Numbered from the stretch's first letter, positions 1-9,113 are shown. The stretch is 57,452 bases of DNA from an uncultured bacterium (GCA_938017895.1 CALIJI010000005.1:1-57452), one strand, 5' to 3'. Notes: generated by a model not told the origin, from the letters alone. Program-made: numbers and translations.

Positions 1-55
1 GGTTAGCTTTGTTCCATTCAGACTCACCATGGCGAGCAAAAACCAATTTTACCAT
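1..55 (-). CDS. gpmA: 2,3-bisphosphoglycerate-dependent phosphoglycerate mutase, N-terminal 18 residues only
   Basis: Only the beginning of this minus-strand gene lies in the window. The first 18 codons read MVKLVFARHGESEWNKAN. The RHGE(S/T)xWN signature is the phosphohistidine loop of cofactor-dependent phosphoglycerate mutase, the glycolytic enzyme that interconverts 3- and 2-phosphoglycerate; the His after Arg is the residue phosphorylated in the family. An AAGGAG Shine-Dalgarno sequence lies about 8 nt before the start. The rest of the protein is outside the window, so another histidine phosphatase superfamily member is possible, but ESEWN followed by KAN favours GpmA. Confidence 0.8.
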   Translation of the reverse strand, partial: MVKLVFARHGESEWNKAN

Positions 56-189
56 ATTTCTCCTTTTTGAGATTATTTTACACTTATAATTTTATCACTA
101 TCCAAAATGTTGAGCAAGATCCAACTATGCGTAATTACTAAAAATAAATAAATTCCAATTTAAATCATTCTCTTAAAATATTTTTAGTG

Positions 190-195
190 TATAAT
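190..195 (+). promoter_or_regulatory. -10 box of a leaderless promoter
   Basis: TATAAT ends 8 nt before the ATG at 204. Transcription starting about 7 nt after the box would begin at the start codon. The gene has no Shine-Dalgarno sequence. The same arrangement recurs at many genes in this window. Confidence 0.6.
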
Positions 196-203
196 AATTT
201 TAT

Positions 204-1118
204 ATGAACGATAACGCAATCACAATTAAGGATTTTGAAATTTCGTTTGGTAAAAAGAAAATTATAGATGGTCTTTCTTTCGAGGTGAAAAAAGGAGAGA
301 TTTTTGGTTTTCTTGGCTCAAACGGAAGCGGTAAAACAACCACAATCCGAGCGCTTTTAGGAATCTATCAACCAGATTCAGGCGAACTGTTAATTAACGG
401 CAAGACTTTTTCACCAGAAAACAGCTCAATAATTGGCTACCTGCCAGAAGAACGTGGACTTTATAAAAAAGAAAAAGTCATCGATGTTATGATTTATTTT
501 GCACAGCTCAAAGGCTTAAAAAAAGCGGAAGCGCGCAAATGGTCATTAGATTTTCTTAAGCGAGTTGGTCTAGAAGATAAAGCCAATACAAAAGTCGAAA
601 AGCTTTCTGGTGGACAACAACAAAAAATCCAGCTTGGAATCACTATAATTGGTGAACCAGAGCTATTGATTTTGGATGAGCCAACCAAAGGCTTTGACCC
701 TGTAAATCGAAAACTTTTGATGGAAATTATCGAAGAACAAAATAGACGCGGTGCAACCGTAATTATGGTCACTCATCAGATGGAAGAAGTTGAAAAAATC
801 TGTGATCGCGCACTACTTCTTAAGAATGGCAAAAAAGAAGCCTATGGTACAATTAATGAAATTAGAGATAAGTATGGAAAAAATCGTATTATTATTGAAT
901 TTTCAGGTAAGCTACCAAACAGCAAAAAATTCAATATAATCACAAGCGAAGCTAATTACGCAGAACTTGAGCCGCTAGATGATCCTCAAGAGATATTACA
1001 AGAGCTTGCTAAAGAAATTAAAATCACTAAGTTTAGCGTCGAAAAATCAACTCTAAATGAAATCTTCCTAGAAATTTACGGTGAGCAAAACGAAGAAATG
1101 GAGAAAGAAAATGCATAA
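204..1118 (+). CDS. ABC transporter ATP-binding protein (NatA type)
   Basis: Nucleotide-binding subunit of an ABC-2 type exporter. Walker A GSNGSGKT is at residues 38-45, the signature LSGGQQQ at 134-140, Walker B LLILDEP at 154-160 and the H-loop His at 191. The Q-loop position reads YLPEERGLY, typical of NatA/DrrA-like exporter ATPases. About 90 residues follow the ATPase core, as in the DUF4162-type C-terminal domain. The start is an apparently leaderless ATG. The stop overlaps the start of the permease gene by 8 nt (ATGCATAA), so the two are translationally coupled. Substrate is not evident; sodium, drug or peptide export are all possible in this family. The response regulator and kinase genes downstream may control it. 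Confidence 0.85.
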   Translation: MNDNAITIKDFEISFGKKKIIDGLSFEVKKGEIFGFLGSNGSGKTTTIRALLGIYQPDSGELLINGKTFSPENSSIIGYLPEERGLYKKEKVIDVMIYFAQLKGLKKAEARKWSLDFLKRVGLEDKANTKVEKLSGGQQQKIQLGITIIGEPELLILDEPTKGFDPVNRKLLMEIIEEQNRRGATVIMVTHQMEEVEKICDRALLLKNGKKEAYGTINEIRDKYGKNRIIIEFSGKLPNSKKFNIITSEANYAELEPLDDPQEILQELAKEIKITKFSVEKSTLNEIFLEIYGEQNEEMEKENA

Positions 1119-2322
1119 TATAAGTTCAGTTATTAGATTCGAAATTTTTCGTGCGCTCAAAAAACCATCCTTCTGGATTGCTGCAATAGCTTTTCCGCTC
1201 GTTTATGTTGCTATGTTTGGACTTGGACAAATTCAAGGCCAGGAATCCAAGCGTAATCACGAGAAGCTAGCTTCAGAAAAATTTAGCTTTCAAATCACAG
1301 ATGAATCAAAAATTATACCAGATCATTTCATCGAAAGCTTCGGTGGAAAACTTTCGAATAATAAAAAATTATCTATTGAAAAAGTTAAGAAAAATGAAAT
1401 TGATGCGTATTATTTTATTCCTAAAAATATAAAGGATGACAAAATTGAAATATATGCAAAAAATGACGGAATACTTAGTTCGGGAAAATATACAGCCGTT
1501 TTAGGGGCGATCCTTAAAAATGCCTCGAATGAATCTGTTGACCCAAATAAAATTTCGATTATTAATAATTCCTATTCAACAGAAACAAAGTTCTATAAAA
1601 ATGGAAAAGAATATAATCAGATAAAAGAAATGGTTGTTCCAGGCATATTTTTTGCCGTATTTTATTTTATCGTAGCGATGTTCTCCAGTAGAATGTTGAC
1701 TAGCACCACCGAAGAGAAAGAGAACCGCGTAACTGAGATGATTCTTACTAGTATTTCAGCAAAAACCATGATTCTAGGAAAGATAATTTCGCTGATCGCG
1801 CTAGCTTTTGTTCAGGTGATAGTGATTGCTATTCCAGTTATAATTATTGGAAAGATTCTCGGCGCAAATGAAATATTTTCATTATTCACAGATGTAAAAT
1901 TTAGCTTTTGGCCAATCTTAACAAGTACACTTATTTTTATTACTGGCTTCTTAATGATTACGGGGCTAATTGTAGCTCTAGGTGCAGCAATGCCTACAGC
2001 ACAAGAAGCTGGGCAATTTGTAGGTTTTGTAATCCTATTACTTATGACGCCATTTTTTGTATCAAGTTCATTCCTAGCAAGCGAGCCAAACTTAGTAGTT
2101 AGAATTATGAGCTTTTTCCCACTAACATCACCAATTGCTTTATTAGCAAGAAATACTTTAGGAACACTAACGCCTACTGAAGCAATAATCGGTATCTCGC
2201 TATTAGCCTTTTTCTCGGTAATTGCGATTTGGTTAGCTGTTAGAATTTTCCAATTCGGAACGATCTCTTACGGAAAACGAGTTCAAATAAAGAATTTACT
2301 TGCTAAAAAGAAAACAGCCTAA
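1111..2322 (+). CDS. ABC-2 type transporter permease (NatB-like)
   Basis: 403-residue membrane subunit partnering the preceding ATPase. I take the ATG at 1111 as start; an upstream in-frame GTG would overlap the ATPase gene by 38 nt. One hydrophobic segment lies near residues 20-38, followed by a roughly 140-residue soluble domain rich in Lys and Asn, then about five clustered membrane segments in the C-terminal half. This is the usual architecture of NatB/YhaP-type ABC-2 permeases. The region with TSTTEEKENRVTEMILTS, just after the second membrane segment, is a hallmark of this family. The protein sits in the plasma membrane. Substrate unknown. Confidence 0.82.
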   Translation: MHNISSVIRFEIFRALKKPSFWIAAIAFPLVYVAMFGLGQIQGQESKRNHEKLASEKFSFQITDESKIIPDHFIESFGGKLSNNKKLSIEKVKKNEIDAYYFIPKNIKDDKIEIYAKNDGILSSGKYTAVLGAILKNASNESVDPNKISIINNSYSTETKFYKNGKEYNQIKEMVVPGIFFAVFYFIVAMFSSRMLTSTTEEKENRVTEMILTSISAKTMILGKIISLIALAFVQVIVIAIPVIIIGKILGANEIFSLFTDVKFSFWPILTSTLIFITGFLMITGLIVALGAAMPTAQEAGQFVGFVILLLMTPFFVSSSFLASEPNLVVRIMSFFPLTSPIALLARNTLGTLTPTEAIIGISLLAFFSVIAIWLAVRIFQFGTISYGKRVQIKNLLAKKKTA

Positions 2323-2336
2323 TATATAATATTCTT

Positions 2337-2366
2337 AACCGCTCTTAGTGAAGGGCGGTTTTTATT
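2337..2366 (+). terminator. intrinsic terminator after the NatAB-like pair
   Basis: A 10-bp stem (AACCGCTCTT pairing with AAGGGCGGTT, one G-U) with loop AGTG is followed by a T-rich tract. It ends the ABC transporter operon before the response regulator gene. Confidence 0.8.
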
Positions 2367-2409
2367 TTATTTTCAGTTATTTTTAAGATTTGCGTGATAA
2401 AATAGAGTT

Positions 2410-3084
2410 ATGAGAATTCTAGTTGTCGAAGATGAAAGAAAAATTGCGCGAGCTTTAGCGTTAGCTTTGAAAAACGAAAAATACGCCGTAGATATCTGCT
2501 TTGATGGGACAGAAGCTTTTGCAATGGCTACCGCAATAGATTATGATCTTATCATCTTGGATAGAATGATTCCTGGTGATTATGACGGAATAACTCTCAC
2601 GAAAAAACTGCGAAACTTAGAAAATAAAACTCCAATTCTATTATTGACTGCACTTAGCTCGGTTCAGGATAAAACCCATGGACTCGATAGTGGAGCAGAT
2701 GATTACCTAACTAAACCGTTTGCGCTAGATGAACTTTTAGCTAGGGTTCGTGCCCTGCTTCGCAGACCTAAAACTATAGCAGAAAACACACTTAAAGTTG
2801 CCGATCTGTCTCTCGACCCTATACTACACACAGTAAAAAGATCTAACTCAGCGATAGAGCTAACTAACAAAGAATTCTCCCTCCTTGAATATCTAATGCG
2901 CAACAAAAATCGACCAGTGTCAAAAGAGCAAATAATAGAGCATGTATGGGATTTTGACGCAGATGTCCTACCAAATAACATCGAAGTTTATATAAGCTAT
3001 CTTCGAGAAAAAATCGACAAACCGTTTGATAAAAAATTAATTCAAACTGTCCGTGGCGTGGGGTATAAAATAGATGAAAATTAA
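2410..3084 (+). CDS. OmpR/PhoB-family response regulator
   Basis: 224 residues: an N-terminal receiver domain and a C-terminal winged-helix DNA-binding domain. The receiver shows the acidic pair E7/D8, the phosphoacceptor D51 in LIILD, T80 in LLLTA and K102 in LTKPF. The C-terminal half ends with IQTVRGVGYKI, the OmpR-type wing. A TGATAAAAT extended -10 ends 6 nt before the ATG, so the mRNA is probably leaderless. The last 11 nt overlap the histidine kinase gene, forming a kinase-regulator operon. Its proximity to the NatAB-like genes suggests it regulates that exporter, but this is inference. Confidence 0.9.
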   Translation: MRILVVEDERKIARALALALKNEKYAVDICFDGTEAFAMATAIDYDLIILDRMIPGDYDGITLTKKLRNLENKTPILLLTALSSVQDKTHGLDSGADDYLTKPFALDELLARVRALLRRPKTIAENTLKVADLSLDPILHTVKRSNSAIELTNKEFSLLEYLMRNKNRPVSKEQIIEHVWDFDADVLPNNIEVYISYLREKIDKPFDKKLIQTVRGVGYKIDEN

Positions 3085-4078
3085 TTTCGAAAATATTTTC
3101 CGATCAGCCGAATTCAAGCTGACAATGTTTTATTTTTTAATTTTAACTAGTATATCTTTAATTTTTAATATAGTAATCTTTACTACTATTTTATCTGGTA
3201 GAATGGAAATCTCTGGTGATGCTGCACAAAATTTAGCAACCGAGAGTTTTCGCAATTTAATTATTGAAGCTCGTAACTCCGCTGCAGAAAAACAAATATT
3301 CGAATCAATAGCTATTCTTGATATTTGTATTTTAATTTTAGGAGGCTGGGGCAGCTTACTTTTAGCTCGCAAAACCTTAGCGCCACTCGAAAAAGCTCAT
3401 CAACTCCAAAGTGAATTTGTTAGTAATGCTAGCCATGAAATTCGCACACCACTTGCCACTATTCAGCTAGAAACAGAACTGGCCCTTAAAAATAAAAACG
3501 CTAAGCCAGAAGAATTGCGTGAGATACTGACTAGCAACCTCGAGGAAGCAAAAAGTTTAACATCATTAACAGAAAATCTTCTAAAATTATCAAAAATTGA
3601 AAAATTAGAACTTGAAAAAGTAAACCTAAATGAGGTAGTTCGTCGAAGAGTAAATCGATTTGAACAAAAATCAATAAAATTAGTCGAAACTAAAGATTTT
3701 ATTATTAACGCCAATGAAAACGCAATAGATGAGCTAGCGACTATATTGATTGATAACGCACTTAAATATAATATCTCTGACCATCCTATAACCGTCGAAA
3801 TCAAGCGCCAGAATCGTATGGCTATATTAGAGGTTACTAACTATAGTGAACAGCTCAGCCAAAATGATCTCGATAAAATGTTTGAGCGATTCTATAGAGC
3901 GAATACTTCTCGTAGCTGTAATGGAAAATGCCAAGGTTATGGTTTAGGCTTATCTATCGCCCAGAAGCTTGTCGAGAATCTCAACGGCAGTTTAACAGTA
4001 CGCAATGAAAAAACCTCCAAAACTGATAAGGAACAATTTAAAACAACTTTTAGTGTAGGCCTGAATTTTGAACGATAA
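3074..4078 (+). CDS. sensor histidine kinase
   Basis: 334-residue membrane kinase forming a two-component pair with the overlapping regulator gene. Two transmembrane segments lie near residues 16-40 and 79-97 with only about 38 residues between them, so the extracytoplasmic sensor is very small. The HisKA H-box is SHEIRTP with H121. The ATPase domain carries an N-box with DNALKY near residue 228 and a G-box GYGLGLSIA near 290. No clear HAMP domain separates TM2 from the HisKA domain. Such short loops usually sense signals in the membrane or through a partner transporter. Confidence 0.88.
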   Translation: MKINFENIFRSAEFKLTMFYFLILTSISLIFNIVIFTTILSGRMEISGDAAQNLATESFRNLIIEARNSAAEKQIFESIAILDICILILGGWGSLLLARKTLAPLEKAHQLQSEFVSNASHEIRTPLATIQLETELALKNKNAKPEELREILTSNLEEAKSLTSLTENLLKLSKIEKLELEKVNLNEVVRRRVNRFEQKSIKLVETKDFIINANENAIDELATILIDNALKYNISDHPITVEIKRQNRMAILEVTNYSEQLSQNDLDKMFERFYRANTSRSCNGKCQGYGLGLSIAQKLVENLNGSLTVRNEKTSKTDKEQFKTTFSVGLNFER

Positions 4079-4114
4079 ACATACAATCTATATTGTATTA
4101 CTATGAATATAGAA

Positions 4115-6436
4115 TCAGTCTTTTTGCTGAGCTTTTTTCATCATAACAAATTGAACTATAGAAACAACCATAACCACACTAGCAACAAACCAAATCTTTT
4201 CGATAGAAGGCAAATTAAATTCAAAGAAATCACGTAACAAACGACTACCAAATACAGCCCCCGTAAATAAAACTGTAACTAGAATATATAAAACTCGTCT
4301 ATAAATAGTGTTGCGGATTAACTTAGAGCTAAGCATTTTTTCACCAAGTATCGTAACAAAAACACCAAAATAAGCTGCAATTACCACCACAGTCGCTAGA
4401 ACCCCCCGAATTTGATTCAAACTAGGATTTTCAAGATCAGAAATCATTACAACGTAAATCATCGAAACCGCAAAACCAGACAGAACAGCGATGGGGGCAA
4501 TATTACGCAAAGTATCTCGCCAAAAATTCTGCGGATTAATTTTACCGACTGGAATTGGCGGAAACAATGTCGTAAGAATTGTCGGCAGAGTCACTAAAAT
4601 AAAATTCATATAAGTAATATGACGCGGCAAGAAAGGATAATCTATGCCTAGCGAAAGAGAAACGAATAAAATTGTTAGGCCTAAAATAATCTTATGAAAG
4701 AATAAGACTGCAATCATCTCAATCGCAAGCATAATTCGGTCACCAATCTTAACTCCACTCGGTAAAGATGTAAACGAATTATCCATCAAAACTAAATCCG
4801 CCACACGACGAGTAGCTGGAGCTGCATCGAACATCGAAATTCCAAGATCAGCTTTTTTAATCGCAAGGGCATCGTTCACGCCATCACCAATCATCCCTGT
4901 ATATAGTTTATTTTTTTGAAAAATCGAAATAATCTTTTCCTTTTGCTCTGGTAAAACACGCGCAAAAATAGTATTCTCCATCACTGCTTTTTCAAAATCT
5001 TCCTCAGACATCTCGTTCAATTCCGCACCGGTGATAAATTTGTTAGAATTTAGAATTCCAGCTTCTTTAGCAATAAAACTAACCGTCCGTGGATTGTCGC
5101 CAGAAATCACTCGCAGCGAAACGCCACGCTTTTGAAGAAAATCAACGGTTTCAGATACGTTTCGACGAAGAGAGTTTTTTAACGTCACAATCGCTAAAGG
5201 TTGAAGCTTTTCAGTTTTTAGAAATTCTGAAATCTTACCAGTTTTTTGAAATTTTGCCAACAACAAAACTCGCAATCCTTTTTCTGCTAAGACATTTACA
5301 CGTTCAGAAATCTGCTGAGATATTTTTTCATCTACACAATTTTTCAAAATAAATTCCGGTGCGCCAAATACAACTGATCGTTCAATATTATCACCAGAAA
5401 CAGTTATACCAGAAAGCTTTCGAGCGCTAGAGAAAGCCATCGCGTCGATAACTTTCAGTCCGGTTTTCCCATCCCCAAACTCGGATAAAATAGCTTGTGC
5501 GGTCGCATTCTTTTCTTGACTTTGAGAATTTAGTTCTACTAAAACTTTTTGTAAAGTTTCATCTGTTTCATCGCTCAAATTTTCTAAACTCTCGAATATA
5601 ATTTCAGGACTAGTCAGTGTGCCAGTCTTATCTGTTGCAAGAATTTGCAACAATGCCATATCTTCTATAGCGGAAATCTTTTGGGGAAGAACTTTTGCTT
5701 GAAGTAACCGTAACGAGCCATAAGCAAAGAGAAGCGAACTAGCTAGAAGTAGACCTTCCGGAACAACCACAATAGCGGCCGAAGTAATTGTTTTCAAAAT
5801 TTCAACCTGTGAATTACCAAGGTGGGCATAGCGCCAAATAACCGCAATCGCCAAAAAAATCGCAAAATAAGTCATCCCCGAAATTAGTTTAGAGATATTT
5901 TGCTGGATCGGGGTTAGATTTGGCTTATAAGTCTTGAGTTTTTTAGTCATTTGACCAGACTTTGTATCCTCGCCAACCGCCGTAACTTCTGCAATAGCAT
6001 CTCCCGAAACAACAATTGAACCAGCCAAGATTTCACTATTTTTTATTTTTTTAATCGCTAAAGATTCACCAGTCAAAATCGCTTCATCAATCTCGAAAGA
6101 GTTCACACTCAAAATCTTTGCATCAGCTGGAACCTCATCGCCGGTTTTAAGTTGAATCTTATCACCAACTTGCAATTCATTGAATAAAACCTCTTCTATA
6201 TTTTCACCCCGAAAAACTCGTGCTCGAGGCGCCGAAAGCAATTCGATTTTTTTAAGGGTCAAATAAGCTCGAATCTCTTGAATCGAACCGATAGTTGAAT
6301 TTACTAAAATCACGACGGATATAAACCAAGCGTCTCTTAGCTCGCCAAGATAGAATAATCCTGCCGCCAGCACAAAAATTGCGATGGAAATTGGTGAAAT
6401 AAAATTACGAAAAATGATATTACGGATGTGTTTCAT
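4115..6436 (-). CDS. cation-transporting P-type ATPase (HAD-IC)
   Basis: 773-residue P-type ATPase in the plasma membrane, moving a cation at the expense of ATP. Visible motifs: TGES at residues 122-125 (actuator dephosphorylation loop), PEGL at 226-229 in TM4, and DKTGT with the phosphorylated D269. A GDGVNDALAIKKADLGIS hinge motif precedes the C-terminal membrane segments. The N-terminus starts inside the first membrane pair, lacking the roughly 50-residue N-domain of SERCA-like pumps, which matches the Exp7/YoaB-type subgroup. PEGL favours Ca2+, Mg2+ or a similar hard cation over heavy metals; no metal-binding CxxC domain is present. The start is leaderless: TATAAT ends 6 nt before the ATG. 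Confidence 0.88.
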   Translation of the reverse strand: MKHIRNIIFRNFISPISIAIFVLAAGLFYLGELRDAWFISVVILVNSTIGSIQEIRAYLTLKKIELLSAPRARVFRGENIEEVLFNELQVGDKIQLKTGDEVPADAKILSVNSFEIDEAILTGESLAIKKIKNSEILAGSIVVSGDAIAEVTAVGEDTKSGQMTKKLKTYKPNLTPIQQNISKLISGMTYFAIFLAIAVIWRYAHLGNSQVEILKTITSAAIVVVPEGLLLASSLLFAYGSLRLLQAKVLPQKISAIEDMALLQILATDKTGTLTSPEIIFESLENLSDETDETLQKVLVELNSQSQEKNATAQAILSEFGDGKTGLKVIDAMAFSSARKLSGITVSGDNIERSVVFGAPEFILKNCVDEKISQQISERVNVLAEKGLRVLLLAKFQKTGKISEFLKTEKLQPLAIVTLKNSLRRNVSETVDFLQKRGVSLRVISGDNPRTVSFIAKEAGILNSNKFITGAELNEMSEEDFEKAVMENTIFARVLPEQKEKIISIFQKNKLYTGMIGDGVNDALAIKKADLGISMFDAAPATRRVADLVLMDNSFTSLPSGVKIGDRIMLAIEMIAVLFFHKIILGLTILFVSLSLGIDYPFLPRHITYMNFILVTLPTILTTLFPPIPVGKINPQNFWRDTLRNIAPIAVLSGFAVSMIYVVMISDLENPSLNQIRGVLATVVVIAAYFGVFVTILGEKMLSSKLIRNTIYRRVLYILVTVLFTGAVFGSRLLRDFFEFNLPSIEKIWFVASVVMVVSIVQFVMMKKAQQKD

Positions 6437-6491
6437 TTTTCTATTATACTAAAATTTTGTGTTTTTCGCGAGCATGTTTTATAATATTTTT

Positions 6492-7607
6492 ATGGAAGAA
6501 ATTATCGACTTGACAAAAAAAATTAGTGAAATTCCGAGCGTTTCAGACAACGAACTTAAGTTGTTAGAATTTTTACGCGATTTTTTAAAAGAACAGGGCG
6601 GAGAGGTTTGGCAAAATCAAGATTTTGCGGCTGGACTTTTTCGAGGGACTGAGTCAAAGCGCGCTGTTATTTTGACTGGACACATTGATACAGTTTCGGC
6701 GGGCGATTTAGCTGGCTGGCAAAATTCACCGTGGGATTTTCAAGAAGATAGCAAAAAAATCTCTGCACTTGGCGTTTGCGATATGAAAGCTGCCGTCGCT
6801 GCAGAATTTATTACTGGAATAAACTTTTGGCGAGAGAATCAGCCAAACTTTGATATTTGGCTGGTTGCAGTAGCTAATGAAGAAACCGATGGCTCTGGTA
6901 GCGCTAATTTCTGCGAATGGTTTAAAGAAAATAATTTCAATTATGATGAGATCTCTGGCATAATTGGCGAACCAACTAATCTAACTCAAATCGAAGTTGG
7001 ACATCGGGGAAATCATTTTATCGAATTAATTTTTGACGGCATTTCTGGACATGCAAGCGTTCAGGATAATTTCAAAAAATCAGCCCTTTTTAAAGCGAAT
7101 AATTTCTTGAATAATCTTAAAAAAATTACAAATCAAGCAAAAAATAAATTCAATAATGAAATCCTTGGTGCGCCAAGCCTTGTTCCAACTTCAATCGTAG
7201 CCGGTGATTCAACCAGCCCGAACAAAACTGCCGCCAGCGCTAAAATAATTATTGATGCAAGAACAACTCCTGAAATGGACAAAAACTTTGATTCTTTCTG
7301 GCAAGAAGTGTCTGAAGAATTTGATTTTACCTGGAAATATGCTATTACGCCAGTCCCTGCGAGTTTAGTTTCTAGTGAATCGAAAACCGTAAAAGCACTT
7401 CTAAAAGCCGCCTGCTTAGAAAGCTCAGCTATTACTGTAAGTCCTGGAGCGACCGACCAAGGCGAATTTGTCGAGCGACTCGGCGCAGATGTGGTAGTTT
7501 TTGGTCCTGGAGATTTTTCACAAGCGCATAGACAAAATGAATATATCCTAAAATCAAAAATCCAAGATTTCGCTAAAATCCTCAATGTCTTTTTGAAAGA
7601 AATTTAA
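6492..7607 (+). CDS. M20-family metallopeptidase (DapE/ArgE-like deacylase)
   Basis: 371 residues from the ATG at 6492, chosen because TATAAT ends 6 nt before it; an upstream in-frame start would lie in the promoter. Likely metal ligands are His in GHIDTV, Asp in CDMKAA, the Glu pair in NEETDG, Glu in GEPTN and the final His in QAHRQNEY. These define the di-zinc M20 family. The lid domain lies between roughly residues 170 and 280. The family includes succinyl-diaminopimelate desuccinylase (lysine/DAP synthesis), acetylornithine deacetylase and carboxypeptidases. The sequence does not tell these apart and no neighbour belongs to those pathways, so the substrate is open. Confidence 0.85.
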   Translation: MEEIIDLTKKISEIPSVSDNELKLLEFLRDFLKEQGGEVWQNQDFAAGLFRGTESKRAVILTGHIDTVSAGDLAGWQNSPWDFQEDSKKISALGVCDMKAAVAAEFITGINFWRENQPNFDIWLVAVANEETDGSGSANFCEWFKENNFNYDEISGIIGEPTNLTQIEVGHRGNHFIELIFDGISGHASVQDNFKKSALFKANNFLNNLKKITNQAKNKFNNEILGAPSLVPTSIVAGDSTSPNKTAASAKIIIDARTTPEMDKNFDSFWQEVSEEFDFTWKYAITPVPASLVSSESKTVKALLKAACLESSAITVSPGATDQGEFVERLGADVVVFGPGDFSQAHRQNEYILKSKIQDFAKILNVFLKEI

Positions 7608-7608
7608 A

Positions 7609-7636
7609 AGCCCCACTTTTCGTGGAGCTATTTTTA
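7609..7636 (+). terminator. intrinsic terminator after M20 peptidase gene
   Basis: AGCCCCAC pairs with GTGGAGCT (one mismatch) around TTTTC, followed by ATTTTT. It begins 2 nt after the stop codon. Confidence 0.7.
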
Positions 7637-7654
7637 GTGCTGCGATTTCATAAT

Positions 7655-8416
7655 TTAGTTAAAAATTTTAACTACTACGAAATCGCAGCACCAGAGATCA
7701 TTGTTCAGATTGTCTTTATAAGCCTCAATAACAGACTTATAAATTTTAATCTTATTAACATCGGAGATTAATGAAATTTTTTCTTTAATCTCATCGATTT
7801 CTTTTTGGAACTTCTGCTCGCGAGCTTTTTTCGCCAGCAGAAGCTCTTGTTTTTCAGATTTACTTAATAAACTTGGGGCTTTCTCGCTCAGGTTCATTAA
7901 GTGAATCTTATTTGGATGTCCGCAAACCGTTCGACAGAGATCTTTCGCGATTCGCGGTAAGAAGTCGGCAGCGTTTAAGACTTTACCACGAAACAAAGCA
8001 GTCCCGCGATAGCCCGCTACAACAACTAGGTCCCGAGACTTTTCGCTTATGAAGGCATAAGTCCCGTCGATACTTGGGTTTTGTTCAGCCCAAGCATCAA
8101 GCTTCTCCAGTAAATAACTAGCACAGCCTTGCTTGCGCCAGCTATCTACAGTTATCATAGTTCCAACCTCGGCCATCATTAGGCCAAGATCATTCATCTC
8201 CGGCGCCATTAGTCCGGCGCAAGAGACAAAATTGCCCTGACTATCAAGGAGAAGAGCTAAGCATAATTTCTCCTTGAGTTCATCCGGAGTAGCATCCAAC
8301 AGATGCTCATCCGAATAAGTATACTCGGAGATAAAACTAACTATCTCCGATTGCTTTTCTTTACTTAGCTCATGAAGAAAAGTAAACTTCAAACCTTTAA
8401 ATGAGTCTTTTCCCAT
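7655..8416 (-). CDS. GNAT-family N-acetyltransferase with C-terminal coiled coil
   Basis: 253 residues. Residues about 75-125 contain a GNAT core: a beta-strand ending in EVGTMITV, then WRKQGCASYLLEKL, matching the acetyl-CoA pyrophosphate-binding motif A (R/QxxGxG/A). The C-terminal third is Lys/Glu-rich and likely a coiled coil (about 180-235). The start is the ATG at 8416, preceded by a very strong AAGGAGGTGG Shine-Dalgarno sequence 8 nt away; the upstream GTG lies inside that site. The gene is monocistronic and faces the M20 gene. Small-molecule or protein acetylation cannot be told apart. Confidence 0.7.
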   Translation of the reverse strand: MGKDSFKGLKFTFLHELSKEKQSEIVSFISEYTYSDEHLLDATPDELKEKLCLALLLDSQGNFVSCAGLMAPEMNDLGLMMAEVGTMITVDSWRKQGCASYLLEKLDAWAEQNPSIDGTYAFISEKSRDLVVVAGYRGTALFRGKVLNAADFLPRIAKDLCRTVCGHPNKIHLMNLSEKAPSLLSKSEKQELLLAKKAREQKFQKEIDEIKEKISLISDVNKIKIYKSVIEAYKDNLNNDLWCCDFVVVKIFN

Positions 8417-8590
8417 TCTAACCACCTCCTTTTTTCAAATGGAAAATTACTATATATTAAAACATTTTTCACAAAATAAGTCAACTGTTTAACCTTTAAT
8501 TAAATTGACTTTACTATTTACAGGGAAGTAATGAATCAAAATAACCAGCTTTTTAAAATATTTCTTTGGATGGCATTTATTAAAACCAAA

Positions 8591-8618
8591 AAATCATCCT
8601 CTCAACGGGATGATTTTT
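8591..8618. terminator. bidirectional terminator
   Basis: AAATCATCC pairs with GGATGATTT around an 8-nt loop, with T-runs on both strands. It lies 13 nt past the stop of the 41-aa gene on the minus strand and would terminate it. Confidence 0.7.
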
Positions 8619-8630
8619 CTTACTTAGATT

Positions 8631-8756
8631 TTACTTTACAGCAAGAGCAGCGGCGATTCGTGCGCGGCGTTTTGCTTCGCGGCGTTTTTCGATCTTCAAT
8701 TTTGCTCGAAGCGCTCGCTTACGGTCAGCTCCATGCCAACTTTTATGTTTAGCCAT
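8631..8756 (-). CDS. 41-aa highly basic small protein
   Basis: A 41-codon ORF beginning MAKHKSWHGADRKRALRAKL, with about 18 Lys/Arg among 41 residues and an Ala-rich tail. An AAAGGAAT Shine-Dalgarno sequence lies 4 nt before the ATG, and a terminator follows 13 nt after the stop, so this is a genuine single gene. Size and composition recall small ribosomal or nucleoid proteins, but I do not recognise a family. It lies between the GNAT gene and tRNA-Gln. A longer open frame on the opposite strand (8531-8752) is its shadow. Confidence 0.75.
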   Translation of the reverse strand: MAKHKSWHGADRKRALRAKLKIEKRREAKRRARIAAALAVK

Positions 8757-8857
8757 TTTATTCCTTTCGGTTAAACCTTACTTATATAAACAATTCTACC
8801 CGATTATAGCACATAATCACTAAACTTTCAATAATTTTGCTTTTTCTATAAAATCTA

Positions 8858-8886
8858 TTGAAAAACGTATAGGTTTTTGCTAAAAT
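8858..8886 (+). promoter_or_regulatory. tRNA-Gln promoter
   Basis: TTGAAA (8858-8863), a 17-nt spacer and TAAAAT (8881-8886) end 10 nt before the tRNA. Confidence 0.75.
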
Positions 8887-8896
8887 AGTGGAGTGT

Positions 8897-8971
8897 TGGG
8901 ATGTCGCCAAGTGGTAAGGCACATGGTTTTGGTCCATGCATTCGGGGGTTCGAATCCCTCCATCCCAGCCA
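8897..8971 (+). tRNA. tRNA-Gln(TTG), CCA encoded
   Basis: 75-nt cloverleaf. The acceptor stem TGGGATG pairs with CATCCCA. The anticodon arm CATGG-TTTTGGT-CCATG gives anticodon TTG (Gln). The T-arm contains GGTTCGAAT. The 3' CCA is encoded after discriminator G. Confidence 0.95.
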
Positions 8972-8993
8972 AGTGGAATTATTTTTACGAAAG

Positions 8994-9020
8994 ACCATTT
9001 TATTGAATGGTTTTTTATTT
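8994..9020 (+). terminator. terminator after tRNA-Gln
   Basis: ACCATT pairs with AATGGT around a 6-nt loop, followed by six T. Confidence 0.75.
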
Positions 9021-9078
9021 TATTGAATTTTAAAAAAGTTTATGATAAAATTCTAAGGTAAAACTAAACATAAGCTCA

Positions 9079-9107
9079 TTGACATTTTGTAAAAATATTC
9101 TTATATT
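9079..9107 (+). promoter_or_regulatory. near-consensus promoter in front of the structured RNA locus
   Basis: TTGACA (9079-9084), a 17-nt spacer and TATATT (9102-9107). It is among the best sigma-70-type promoters in the window, points to the right, and has no ORF immediately after it. Confidence 0.7.
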
Positions 9108-9113
9108 AAACCA

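Noticed and set aside
8531..8752. 73-aa plus-strand ORF
   Set aside because: Shadow of the 41-aa basic protein gene and its terminator on the minus strand.
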